From positions 63,033 to 127,032 of the forward strand of contig JAKUCV010000443.1 in the NCBI GenBank assembly GCA_028386065.3: a stretch of 64,000 nt of DNA, in the 5' to 3' direction. Shown here piece after piece: positions 1 through 11,630 of the stretch. Numbering within the stretch: the stretch's first letter is position 1; each line of letters begins with the position of its first letter. Origin of the DNA: Turnera subulata. Lineage: Eukaryota; Streptophyta; Magnoliopsida; Malpighiales; Passifloraceae. A model generated the notes under the pieces. That model was given only the letters and a program-made list of their open reading frames with translations, was not told the DNA's origin and ran no database searches. The position numbers were made by a program, and so were the translations under genes.

Positions 1-929
1 CTCAGCCCAACCCATCCTCACTAAACCCATTTGACCCAATACCCAACTGACCAAGCCCACCCTCTACACACGGGTTGACCCGACCCATGGAAGTCCATCC
101 GGGTTGGAGCCTCTTCAAAAACGGGCTGCTCACCTTGGGCTCGTCGGCGGCACGCGAGGCGCGACACGGCGGAAGATCAGGGCGAGGCGGACGGCGACAC
201 GGCGTCTCGGTGGCGCGGCAACAGAGGCGAGGTGTGCAGGCGGCGTTGCTGCGGCCGGCGGTGTCGGGGTGGGGCTCGGGCGCGCGTCACACGAGGGAGG
301 AAGAGGAAGGAGAAGGAGGGGCTCGCGGTGGCCGGCGAAGAAAAGAGGAGGAGGAAGAAAGAGAGGGGGGTGCTCTTGGTGGTGGTGTTGTCTCGGACGG
401 CGGCAGTGGAGAACGGCCCGGCAGCGTCTCGGGCGGTGGTGTGGGGAAGAAAACGAAAAAAATAAAGAGGGGGAGAGGTGGTGATGATGTGGCGCGTGAT
501 GTGTGTTCTGTGTTATGTTTTGTTTTGTTTTTTTTTTTTTTCCTTCCTGGTTCTAACGGATTTGCAGGGAAGTTTGTATTGTTTCTTCTTTTTTGTTTTT
601 GTAGGAAAGGAAGAAAAGAAAAGCAAGGAGAAGAAGAGATGGTGAAGTTGGTGATGGCGTGCATAGGGTGGCAGAAGAATATAGTTTAATAGGCAGCTTA
701 GGCACTAGCAATTCACAGGTATCACAGGAAATGGCGGCTAAATAATTGAACTTCAATTATGCAGTTACTATGCTGCATGTGAAGTGTGGCCCACCTGGAC
801 CAGAAAATATCCGGTATACCCACTTATCTTATTTCTGGTCCGTTAATTCGAGAATAAACCCGGCTTTTTCCGAAGATTCCCGGACCCGGAAAAATCCCAA
901 CTTGGTCCGTAAAATCCGCAGAAAATTCC
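1..929. other. GC-rich low-complexity spacer, possible retrotransposon LTR interior
   Basis: The stretch is strongly GC- and purine-rich from about 120 to 480 (runs of GAGG, GGAAGA, CGGCGG) and then T-rich. Long open frames exist on both strands here, but they are Arg/Gly/Glu low-complexity, overlap one another in several frames and resemble no family I know, so I do not call a gene. Because a probable LTR terminus pointing leftward lies at 1217, this part may be the interior of that LTR; that is inference. Confidence 0.35.
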
Positions 930-1217
930 CGAACATAGGACAAGGCTCGGTTTCAGAATCCAATACTCAATTTACCATAATTTAATTACCCAAGATTAAA
1001 AATCAATGGTAAATTACTGTACATTAACTTAAACAGTCCCGGTAAAAATGAAATTTTTACCTGGGCTGTTACATCGAGCGCGGGAAAACTCTCGGTTTCA
1101 AAAACGACTCCCGTTTTACCGTGAATTAATTACCTAAGATTAATTCATCCGGTAATTCACTGTATAATGACTTTAACAGTCCCGGTAAAAATCCAAATTT
1201 TACCCGGGCTGTTACAG
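930..1217 (-). repeat. Two tandem ~144-bp units with hairpins, probable Gypsy LTR terminus
   Basis: Two diverged copies of a roughly 144-bp unit lie head to tail (about 930-1072 and 1073-1217). Each ends in a near-perfect inverted repeat: CAGTCCCGGTAAAAAT pairs with ATTTTACCCGGGCTG at 1177-1211, and the equivalent is at 1034-1068. Both end in GGGCTGTTACA. Read on the minus strand this is TGTAACAGCCC, a typical first bases of plant Ty3/Gypsy LTRs (established knowledge), so the LTR would start near 1217 and run leftward. The terminal motif is therefore duplicated inside the element. No gag or pol coding is visible in the window. Confidence 0.45.
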
Positions 1218-4200
1218 ATCAAGTCCTCCAACCTGTTGAAAATATACAAAACTCGTCCACTTTACCTGCATTTGCCGGTTTGCCAACCATAATTCGACAC
1301 CTTTCATAATATAGGGTCAACACAGATCATTTTTTCAGTTATTCCCTTCTTCCAAATATCCAAAATTTTAAATTTCATTTTAAGAAGTGAAAAATAAAAA
1401 ATAAAAAAGAAGGATAAAGAAGGATGTGGGCCGACGTGTCGAGTCAGGTCCCGTGTATGGTTTTATTTGATCTTTTTTTTTCTATCTTTCAAATCTTTTA
1501 TTTTCAAAATAGTATAATAAATAGTATAGAAAAGCGTAAAAATTAAAACCAATTCGACGATGTGCCTGTGTATTTCCATGTTATTTTAAAAAAAAAAACA
1601 ATTAGAAGAAAACAAACAGAGTACGACGGATCTGATGGAAGAGGAGGATATTGAGAAGGGAGGGGGACCGACACTAAGGGAGATGCGGTGTGGTGAGGAG
1701 TTTGGGCGGTCGGGACAACACACGAGAACTTATCGTCCGTCGGCCCCCACGCCTCCTCCTCCCTCTTCCTCTTCGCCGGTAAAAGGCTCTCTTCCCTCTC
1801 CTTCTCTGCTCCCGTGCCGCCCCTCCTTGCCCCGCCGTCGGTTGGATCGAGCCCAACTGTTACGCCGAGCTTGACAAGGGAAATCAACCCGGCAGAGTTG
1901 CACACGAGGACCCCAGCCCCTTCATCCCATATTCGGTTTCTTCTCCACCTGGTATTATTTCCTATTTTTGTTTCCATTAGCTTTTTCCTCTTGATTTCAA
2001 TTTATTTGTTACTGTTGGTGTTTGTAACGATTTTAGTAGGGAATACATTCTTTGTGTGTGATTCATTGGTGGGTATGAAAAGAGTCAATAGTGAATAATG
2101 AATTGAGTGCACACTAAGATTTCTATGAATGCACACGGCAACAGTTTTGCCTTGATTAGTGGTATAATTAATGTAATTGCAATGATTGTGGATCTGGTTG
2201 AGATTTACTTACTAATAAAATCACTTTTTTTTTTCAGCCAAGGTGGGGTGAGGATAATGGCGAGGGGCGGCCTCCTCCCCTGAGAAGAGGAGTTGCTGCT
2301 ATAATTGCTGGCAGTGCTGGTGTTCTTTAGATGGCGCCGACGAGGATTTTTTTTCTTTTTTGCGTATATATGGAAATAATGGTGAAAGTAGCTGATTCTT
2401 TTTAAAAAATTGTGTTTATTTTTCCTTTTTAAATAGTTTTAGAATTAATTTATAACATAAAATTAAAACTAAGTGAGAATTAGGAGCTTTTACATTTTTT
2501 TTCTTTTCTACCATTTCTAAAAAATCTTGATTTTTTGGAAAATAAGAAGGGGGTTAAAACATTTTCCACCTGGATGTCGGGCCCGTCCCCGAGACACGTG
2601 GCGGGCTGTGATTGGACGACCGGCAATTGGAGAGATTTTGGACAACATTGCTCTATTTCTAACAGGTTCGGAGATATAATGTTTGAAATAAAAAAGAAGA
2701 GTGACACAAACATTAAAATCGGAAAAGTGAAAGGACACACTGCGTCTTTTAACCAATACGAAAGAGGTTTGATGAAAACCTGTTTATTTAAATTAATTAA
2801 AATATGGCGTCTTTTAAAATATGGCATGTTTTTAGTATGCTGTATTTAATTTTCTAGATATACAGCAAGAGTCAATGAAAAAAGTATAATTAATTAACCT
2901 TTTTTTATTCCTTCTAGAGTCCTATGCACCATAATTGCAGTTGATTAAGGAAATTATATATACATCTACTCTCATGAATTATTCATACCAAAATTAGACA
3001 ATTATCCAACTATTCAAGCTCTCAATCAATTTATTTTAGTAGTTTGTTACCTTCATTAATTTTTTTGTTAGTTTTTATAAATATTTTTTTCTTACTAACT
3101 TAGACAAGAACATTCCGTGCTTTAGCATTAAAGAGAACACATGTCATTTCTTACCCGTGATAGTCATCACATGAAAGTTCAAATAACAGTTATGTACATA
3201 CATCTTTACAAAATAACAATTCAAAATTAACTACTTTTTTAATGCAAATTCTTAGGTAATAAGAAATATTTTAAAACATTGTAGATATTAACAATTTCTT
3301 AGGAAGAAAATAACTATTCACGTACCAAAAAAGAAAATAACTATTCAAAAAAAAGTTATAGTATTTTGATAACTACTGTTTTAATTGAATTAAACCCAAG
3401 GATACCTGGACTTAATTTGTTCAAATGACTGAATAAAAAGTAAAAACATCTGTACTATGCAACAGCGGAATGCGATCAAAATTCCCAACCTGTCGACTTC
3501 TATGTTACGTGAATCGGTAGTTTTAATTTTTAAATTAGATTTTCCTGAAATAGAAAGATTAGGTCAGGTCAGGGTAGGATGCCAAGATTTATACCAAGAA
3601 ATTTGGGACTAGCTAGGATTCTTTTTTTTTTTTTTCCAGAGTTTCTAGAAGCACCACCGGGTAGATCATTGTAACTTAAATATCTTGAATTCCAGAAGGA
3701 TATTATGCCAAGAATAGTAAGATTTTCTTACCAAAACTCTGTTACTATTTTGAATTATTATCAAAATACACACATGTTTGTTTGTTGGTGAAATTTAGAA
3801 AAAAAAAAAATCGCGTACACACCACGTGTATACTTGTATAGCTTTATTAATTATGTAGTCAACATTATATATATACTTAATTACTTTTAGTGAATTATCG
3901 TAATTAAGTTTTCTGATAAAAGAGTGAGTAACTAATATTCGTAATACAAAAATAGAGTCCAATTGCATGTAAAGCTAGGGAAGCAAACTGAACCATCTTC
4001 GGATCCTAATCCTACAACTCATGTATATATATAGATATCCTTCACTTCTTTTTTTTAACTTGAAACATCCCTTCCTTCCTCTCTTTTTTATTGGTACGTA
4101 CGACTCTTAATTCTACTATACTCCTGCAGAATCTGTATTATATATACTAATCTTGGCGAAAAATATGCTTAGTTGTGCTTTGTAAGGAGGACTCTTTCCA

Positions 4201-4428
4201 TGTTACGTTCTCTTCTTGTTTTCCATTCATTTTACTTTATTTTTTTTTTTTTGTTTCTCCTCTCACATTGTACACACTACTCATCGAGAATTTACTTTGG
4301 AAAAAAAACCCTCATGGTGTTGTCTCCTGATGTGTAGAGAGAATAGTTAACGAGTTAAAAAGAGTCTGGTGGGTATCCAAGAAAGTGATCATACATAGCG
4401 AGATCCGATATTATTATATAACAAACCC
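1218..4428. other. Spacer upstream of the ABCB gene
   Basis: This is mostly AT-rich non-coding DNA. A GC-richer island at 1630-2340 has the look of a small spliced transcript: a donor at 1952 (CTG|GTATTA) and a pyrimidine-rich acceptor ending at 2237. However, neither plausible frame across the junction gives a protein I recognise. From 2340 to 4428 I see only A/T runs and no gene; the last several hundred bases must contain the ABCB promoter and 5' leader, but no clear TATA box at a sensible distance could be chosen. Confidence 0.5.
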
Positions 4429-7400
4429 ATGAGGAGGGAAAATGATGAAGCATCGAGAGGAGAAGACCACCACCACCGCCAAGTTAATGGCCAAAGGGAG
4501 GAGGTCCCGGAGCCGGAGCCGGAGCCGTCCTCCTCCTCCTCATCATCAAAAAAGGGAGCAGAGGATCAGAAGGTGGCATTTTGGAAGCTGTTCACTTTTG
4601 CAGACAAGAAGGACGTAGGGTTCATGATTGTTGGCACTATATGTGCTCTTGCTAATGGTCTCTCCCAACCCATGATGATACTCTTCTTTGGACAGCTTAT
4701 CAACTCTTTTGGTACCTCCTCTCCATCCACGGTTGTCAAGGAAGTCTCGAAGGTGTAGTTTCTTTTGTGCTTTCCTTTCTGTGAAAATCTTCATTCATTC
4801 TTATTTTTGCTTCCTTGCGCATGCTCGAATATGTTCTTTTTTCTTTCTGGGAAAAAAATGTGATAATGCCTTAGAGTGAACTAATGAAACTGTGATATTG
4901 AAGGCTTGTTTTAGCTTGTTATTAGGCAATGTCTGTTTATTGTGTTTCACTCTGCGGAATTGATGTCTTAATCGATCATCATTGTAGGTTCTTTTTTTTA
5001 GCTTTTAAGTTTTGCTATTCTGATAGTTGTTTCTTTCTTTCAAAGGAAAGCTCTCTCTAGGATCAAACTAGCATGCCATATCTGTCCTTGCTTTATTAGT
5101 TTCTTTTATGATTTTGTCTCCCAGGCTGTAGTTAAAATTGGAAGCCAATTTATCTTCATAATAAGTAGTTAGCGTGTACACACCATCAACAAGAGTAAAG
5201 GAAAATAATTTTTTTTAGAATTGGAAATTTAATGACTTTTACCTTTTACCTTTGGATTTCTCACCCTCATCGTAAATTTGTTGGAAATTTCACATTAATG
5301 GCCCAGTACAAGAGGGTTGGATTAGGAGATATTGTTGAATTTCAACTTGGTAGACTGTTGTTATTACTGGCAATGCAAGTGGGCAGAATTGTTTCTAATT
5401 AAGTTCTCAGGTTGGAATTTCATGATTTGCATTTTGACTTTCAGATAGCAGAAAAGCTGGTGATCTTGGCTGTTGCTTCAGGCATAGCATCATTTTTCCG
5501 TAAGAGCTGATTAACCCTTCTCTTTATTCACTTTCTCTATATATAGCATGGTATAGTCTTAATTTGAAGAGCTACAATCGGCATTCTTTTACGTTCTTAA
5601 ATAAATATAGTATTGACTTCCTAGTGTAGTAAAACTATCTTGTCCACATGTGATGATGTTTGGTATTGGCCTGGTACCCTCAGAATTAGTTAGTTGCTTG
5701 ATAGGTTCAGTATGCATTTATCTGCATTGAGTATCAACTAAGGACTCAGTAAGCTTACAGGCCACTAGATGCTAAGTGGTTGGTGTCTATTTTGAACAAT
5801 TGTTGCAGAGGTGTCATGCTGGATGGTGACAGGAGAACGGCAATCTGCCCGGATTAGAGGTCTGTACCTGGAAGCAATACTAAGACAGGATATTGCCTAC
5901 TTTGATACTGAAACAAACACTGGTGAAGTCATTGGTAGAATGTCCGGTGACACTATTCTCATTCAAGATGCCATGGGTGAGAAGGTAATGGAAATTCTTC
6001 CAGCAGTATACAGTAGCACACAGCAACACTAATCAAACAATCGACATTTACAAAACATGCGTGCTAATCTGTAGAGATGCGTTGTTACAGGTTGGGAAGT
6101 TCATACAGCTTTTGGCAACATTCTTTTTTGGCTTTTTAATTGCCTTCGTAAAAGGATGGCGTCTTTCAGTAGTGCTGCTTTGCTGCATTCCTCTTATTGT
6201 CATTACCGGCGCAAATATGGCGAAGATGATGTCAAAAATGTCCAGCCGTGGGCAAATTGCTTATGCAGAAGCAGGACACGTTGTAGAACAGACAGTTGGA
6301 GCCATTAGAACTGTAAGATAAACATACATTAGCATGGACCTTAGAAATTGCTTCCTAAAATTTCCCATTTGTTAATCTACTTGTCACTTTCATAAGGTTG
6401 CATCATTCACTGGGGAGAAGCATGCTATTGCAAAGTACAATTCCAAGTTAAAAATTGCCTATAAAGCCACAACATATCAAGGGCTAGCCTCAGGCTTTGG
6501 AATTGGTGTGATGATGATGGTTATATTTAGCACCTATGCTTTGGCTATATGGTACGGGTCCAAACTGATCATAGACAAAGGATACAATGGTGGACAAATT
6601 ATCACAGTCATTATGGCAATAATGGCTGGTGGAATGTAAGTACTCACATCATTATTGATCTCTAATTTGTTTACCATGCTAGCAAAATGCGGCTATTGTT
6701 TTAATGTGCTTATCTATTTGGGTTCTGTTGGACTAGGTCGCTCGGCCAGACGTCTCCATCCATGAATGCATTTGCAGCAGGACAAGCAGCAGCATATAAA
6801 ATGTTTGAGACCATCAAAAGGAAGCCGGAAATTGATGCCTATGACAGTAGTGGGATGGTATTGGAAGATGTTAATGGCGAGGTTGAACTAAGAGATGTGT
6901 ACTTCAGATATCCTGCAAGGCCTGACATTCAGATATTTTCAGGATTTTCATTGAAAGTACCTAGTGGTACAACTGCAGCTTTGGTTGGGCAAAGCGGAAG
7001 TGGAAAGTCGACTGTTATAAGCCTCATTGAGAGATTCTATGATCCAGATTCCGGTGAAGTGCTTGTCTGTGGTGTAGACATAAAAAAGCTAAAGCTCAGT
7101 TGGATAAGGGAACAGATTGGACTGGTTAGTCAGGAGCCTATTTTGTTTGCAACTTCCATAAAGGAGAACATCGCATATGGGAAACAAGATGCAACTGACG
7201 AGGAGCTTAGAGCTGCAATTACGCAGGCTAATGCTGCCACATTTATTGACAACATGCCTCAAGTAAGCCAACTTTATTTCACTAGTAGTAGATTCTGTTA
7301 ATGGTGTCATAACTACTCACTCTAAACAGAGTAGTTGATTTCTTTTTCACTTTCCTGCTATTGAACTTCAAATAAGTAATCAGAATGACCAAGTTAATTT

Positions 7401-10162
7401 TCTCAGGGAATTGACACAATGGTAGGAGAGCATGGCACTCAGTTATCTGGTGGACAGAAGCAAAGAATTGCAATTGCAAGGGCCATTCTAAAGAATCCAA
7501 AGATTCTACTTCTTGATGAAGCAACAAGTGCACTAGATGCCGAGTCTGAGCGCATTGTCCAAGATGCATTAGTGAAAGTTATGTCCAACAGGACAACTGT
7601 GGTAGTTGCACACCGTCTCACAACTATCCGAAATGCAGACATGATTGCAGTAGTTCATTCAGGAAAAATTGTGGAGAAAGGTAAGGGGCTAAACTAGCAG
7701 CTCTACATTCAACCTTTTCTTTTTTTTTCATCAGCTTATTATTTGGAAAAAAAAATTCACTGTAGGAACTCATGAGGAACTGATAAGGGATCCAGAGGGG
7801 CCGTACTCCCAGCTAGTACGCCTCCAAGAAGGAGCGAGGGATTCTGAAGTTTCTTCCACCCAAACTGATGTGTTAGATACTAGTTCCCAGCTAGAAAGGT
7901 CCATCTCCATTTCCGAGAGATCCCCGAGTAGAGGTTTGTCAGGAAGCCGACACTCCGTCTCTCATGGCTCCCATGGTGTTGCTGGTCCCTCTAATATTCA
8001 AGGGAATGAAGTAGACTTGCAGAACACTGAAGCAGTAATCCCTAAACATGTTGTCAGGCGGCTGGCATACCTGAACAAACCTGAGCTGCCACTTTTATTG
8101 GTTGGTTGTTTTGGTGCGGCTGTACATGGTCTGATCTTCCCTTTGTTTGGTCTTTTACTCTCATCAGCAATCAAGACTTTCTATGAACCTCCAAGGCAGC
8201 TGAGAAAAGATTCCAAGCTTTGGTCATTGGTGTATGTAGGCTTAGGTTTGGTTAACCTTTTAGCAATACCCCTGCAAAATTCTATGTTCGGCCTTGCAGG
8301 CGGTAAATTAATTGAACGAATTCGTTCCCTGACGTTCGAAAAGGTAGTACACCAAGATATCAGCTGGTTTGACGATCCTGCCAATTCAAGGTTTGCCCCC
8401 AACTGCTCTTATGTTTTCTACATTCCATTAAAGTAAAGTCAGAAGAGAAAACTGATACAATTTCTGAATTTCTTTGTACTTTGTAGTGGCGCAGTTGGTG
8501 CAAGGTTGTCAACCGATGCTTCATCAGTCAAGAGTATTGTTGGGGACACCTTGGCTTTAATTGTCCAAAATATAGCAACAATCACAGCAGGGATGGTTAT
8601 AGCATTCGTAGCTAACTGGAAGCTGGCAGGCATAATCCTTCTCGTGTCACCGTTGCTATTTTTCCAAGGGTACATTCAAACTCGGTTTATGAAGGGCTTC
8701 AGTGCAGACGCCAAGGTTAGTCCCGGCTTCTTCATAGATCTTATGCATTCTCTGTAAGTACTTATGTGGGTGCCTGTGGCTGATGCAAATGTCAAACAAT
8801 TGTAGGTAATGTATGAAGAAGCAAGTCAAGTGGCAAATGATGCCGTTGGCAGCATCAGAACCGTAGCATCCTTTTGTGCCGAAAGGAAGGTGATGGATCT
8901 GTACAGAGAGAAATGCGAGGGGCCGAGGCGGCTAGGTGTTCGGCTTGGTGTTGTTAGTGGCACTGGTTTTGGTTTTTCCTTCGTTGTACTCTATTTGACA
9001 AATGCATTTTGTTTCTACATCGGATCTGTACTAGTGCAACATGGACAAGCAACTTTCGGAGATGTTTTCAAGGTGTGAGGCTAAACTGTGTCTCCTAACT
9101 TTTTGTCTCCGTTCTTTGGTATACTGGTTAAATTAAAGGCTAACGAATAATGCACCCTCTTTTGGCAGGTTTTCTTTGCACTTACACTGGCAGCAATTGG
9201 GGTCTCCCAGTCCAGTGGTCTCGCTGCAGACACCAACAAAGCAAAGACTTCAGCAGCTTCAATTCTCGGAATTATCGACAGAAAGCCCAAGATTGACTCA
9301 AGTAGTGATGAAGGCATTACACTTGCAGAAGTGAAAGGCAACATTGAGCTGGAACATGTCAGCTTCAGATACCCAATGAGAACTCATGTTCAAATCTTTA
9401 AAGACTTGTCCCTCAGTATTCCATCCGGAAAGGTAATAATGATTAGACCCTAAAATGATTTTAAGGCTTGCCTAACTGCATATGTTGTTTTACTTAGCTT
9501 GGAATTCTTGTTTGCAGACAGTGGCTTTGGTTGGAGAGAGTGGCAGTGGGAAGTCAACAGTTATTGGCCTTATAGAGAGGTTTTATGACCCTGAAGCCGG
9601 CCATGTGTATTTGGATACTGTAGACATTAAGAAGCTCAAACTAGGGTGGCTGAGACAGCAGATGGGACTAGTTAGCCAAGAGCCTATACTTTTTAACGAA
9701 AGCATCCGCGAAAATATAGCTTATGGCAAGCAAGGAGATGTTACTGAGGAAGAGATAATTGCTGCCACAAAAGCAGCCAATGCGCACAACTTCATCAGCT
9801 CATTACCGCAAGGCTACGACACTTCTGTAGGGGAACGGGGAGTGCAGCTGTCGGGTGGGCAGAAGCAGAGGATAGCCATTGCAAGAGCGATACTCAAGAA
9901 TCCGAAGATACTCTTGCTTGACGAAGCAACAAGTGCACTGGATGCGGAGTCAGAACGGGTTGTGCAGGATGCTCTGGATAAAGTGATGGTGAACAGAACA
10001 ACTGTTGTTGTAGCTCACCGGCTTACCACTATCAAAGGCGCTGACATTATTGCAGTGGTGAAGAATGGCGTCATAGCCGAGCAGGGAAGGCACGAAGAGC
10101 TCATGATGATCGACAATGGAGCGTATGCTGCATTGGTTGCGCTACACATGAGTGCAACGTAG
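4429..10162 (+). CDS. ABCB-type (MDR/P-glycoprotein) full-size ABC transporter
   Basis: Twelve exons: 4429-4752, 5445-5499, 5809-5984, 6091-6312, 6397-6635, 6737-7262, 7407-7680, 7766-8390, 8487-8715, 8806-9072, 9169-9432, 9518-10162. All junctions are GT-AG and in phase, giving 1281 residues, the usual size for this family. The order is TMD1-NBD1-linker-TMD2-NBD2. NBD1 has Walker [10 protein letters not shown] (423-431), signature LSGGQ (527-531) and Walker B Asp551; NBD2 has GESGSGKST (1073-1081), LSGGQ (1178-1182) and Asp1202. A Ser-rich linker follows NBD1. The N-terminus is acidic with Glu-Pro and Ser runs. It is an ATP-driven membrane exporter/importer, probably of the plasma membrane. 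The nearest clade as remembered holds Arabidopsis ABCB4/11/21 (auxin) and Coptis ABCB1 (berberine); the substrate here cannot be read from sequence. All catalytic motifs are intact. Confidence 0.96.
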
Positions 10163-10633
10163 GGATACTAAGTGGAAGTGTTGCTGCTACCTTTTTACTA
10201 ACCAGAAAGTTTCAATTGCTGAGATTTTTGGGACCATGAAGAGGGCAAAAACTTAAATCTTGTGGACACATGCCACTGCATATGGCACAGGGAGAGAGTA
10301 GGAGTTAGTACATACATTTGAGCAAGTTCTTGGCTCATTTCATGGTGCATGCGAGGGGTGGGGGACAGTTCTCTTTTGGTAATTTTAAGGCATTATTTTC
10401 ATGGATACCATGATCCCATCATCACACTGTATATGTTGATTTTCAAAATAACGCATGCCATTGGGTTCAAAACTTTCTTCTCTTCCATTTTTTGGGTCAA
10501 ATATATACCTTGTTGAGCTGTTTTGAAGATTTCTTGGTCAGTGATCTTGAGCAATTGAGTTAGGACGAAGAGAACATGCAAAGGACCCAACAAAATGACA
10601 AAATCAAGCAAAAACACCTCGATACAAAGCCTG
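10163..10633 (+). other. ABCB 3' flank / 3' UTR
   Basis: Sequence following the ABCB stop codon. Its part from about 10250 to 10633 is repeated, diverged, at about 10793-11245, which marks it as the 3' UTR/flank of an ancestral ABCB gene that was duplicated. Confidence 0.6.
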
Positions 10634-10696
10634 CGGTATTGCTACTAGGTTAATCAAACCTAAGCCTAGATACACCAATGCCAAGTAGCAATACCG
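10634..10696. repeat. 63-bp segment bounded by perfect 13-bp inverted repeat
   Basis: CGGTATTGCTACT at 10634-10646 is the exact reverse complement of AGTAGCAATACCG at 10684-10696; 37 bp separate the arms. The segment sits at the boundary between the live ABCB 3' flank and the remnant copy. It could be a tiny palindromic insertion or a fold-back left by the rearrangement. No target-site duplication is obvious. Confidence 0.6.
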
Positions 10697-10722
10697 TTGC
10701 AAAATTACATGTTCCCTGCAGA

Positions 10723-11245
10723 GATGGTTATAGCATCCGTAGCTAACTGGAAGCTAGCAGGCATAATCCTTCTCGTTTCACCCTTGCTATTTAATCTTGT
10801 GGACACATGCCATGTTCATGGCTCCATTTTTATTTGCTCAAGCAAATGGCATAGGAGGAGGGTAGGAGTTCGTATTCTTACATTGAGAGTTCTTGGCTCA
10901 TTTCATGGTGCATGCGAGGGTGGGGGGTTAGTTCTACTTTTGGCAATTTGAAGGCATTATTTCCATGGATACCATGGTCCCATCACACTGACACTGTATA
11001 TGTTGATTTACAAAATAACGCATGTCATTGTGTTCAAAACTTTTTTTTTTGTTAAACCAGTATGTATGCATCTCTTTCTCTTTTTTTGGTCAAATAAGAA
11101 TTGTATCTTGTTTGGCTTTTCTGAATATTACTTAGTCAATAATCTTGCGCAATCCAGCTAGAACGGAGAGAACATGCCAAGGAACCAGCCAAATGAGTCT
11201 TGACAAAATCAAAACAAAAAACACCTTGATAGATTAACAAAGCCT
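10723..11245 (+). pseudogene. Remnant of a tandem ABCB copy (exon-9 fragment fused to 3' UTR)
   Basis: Positions 10723-10792 match 70 bp of exon 9 of the live transporter (8592-8661) with four mismatches, including the codons for [17 protein letters not shown]. Directly after them, from about 10793, the sequence matches the 3' flank of the live gene (from about 10253), with several small indels, to about 11245. Everything between exon 9 and the 3' flank is missing, so a deletion removed exons 10-12 from this copy, and nothing upstream of exon 9 survives. It cannot encode a transporter. Confidence 0.85.
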
Positions 11246-11630
11246 GGCGTGTAGCTACTTCCTTACACAGGAAAATGCTTATGACTGGAGGGGGAAAAAA
11301 GAGCTCTGCTTATCCTTGGAATTATACAGCATATCTCCCTAACTCATAACCTTTCGTTTCTAAGAATTGAATAATGTATTCATTCGAGTCCAAGAGAAAG
11401 AAAAACTACCTCCAGACAGTAAATGTTTCTCCAACATCTGATAAGGAGACTTTACAATAACAAAAGAACCCTTGACCTTAGTAACAAATGCATTCTCATT
11501 AAAGAACGAGACCAAGCTTCATCCCTTGTTTGATTGCTTTTTCCTTCATATTTACTCGCTACTTTTGGCAGCATCTGGACAAACTTGGTAAGCAAGAGAA
11601 GTAACAACCTGAAGAGCATTTGATGACCAC
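11246..11630. other. Spacer / SH3 gene 3' UTR
   Basis: Non-coding DNA between the ABCB remnant and the stop codon of the minus-strand SH3 gene. The right part is presumably that gene's 3' UTR. No other feature seen. Confidence 0.5.

Noticed and set aside
75..689. Open frames of 204 and 125 codons on opposite strands
   Set aside because: Arg/Gly/Glu low-complexity from GC-rich purine runs; open in several frames at once and no family likeness.
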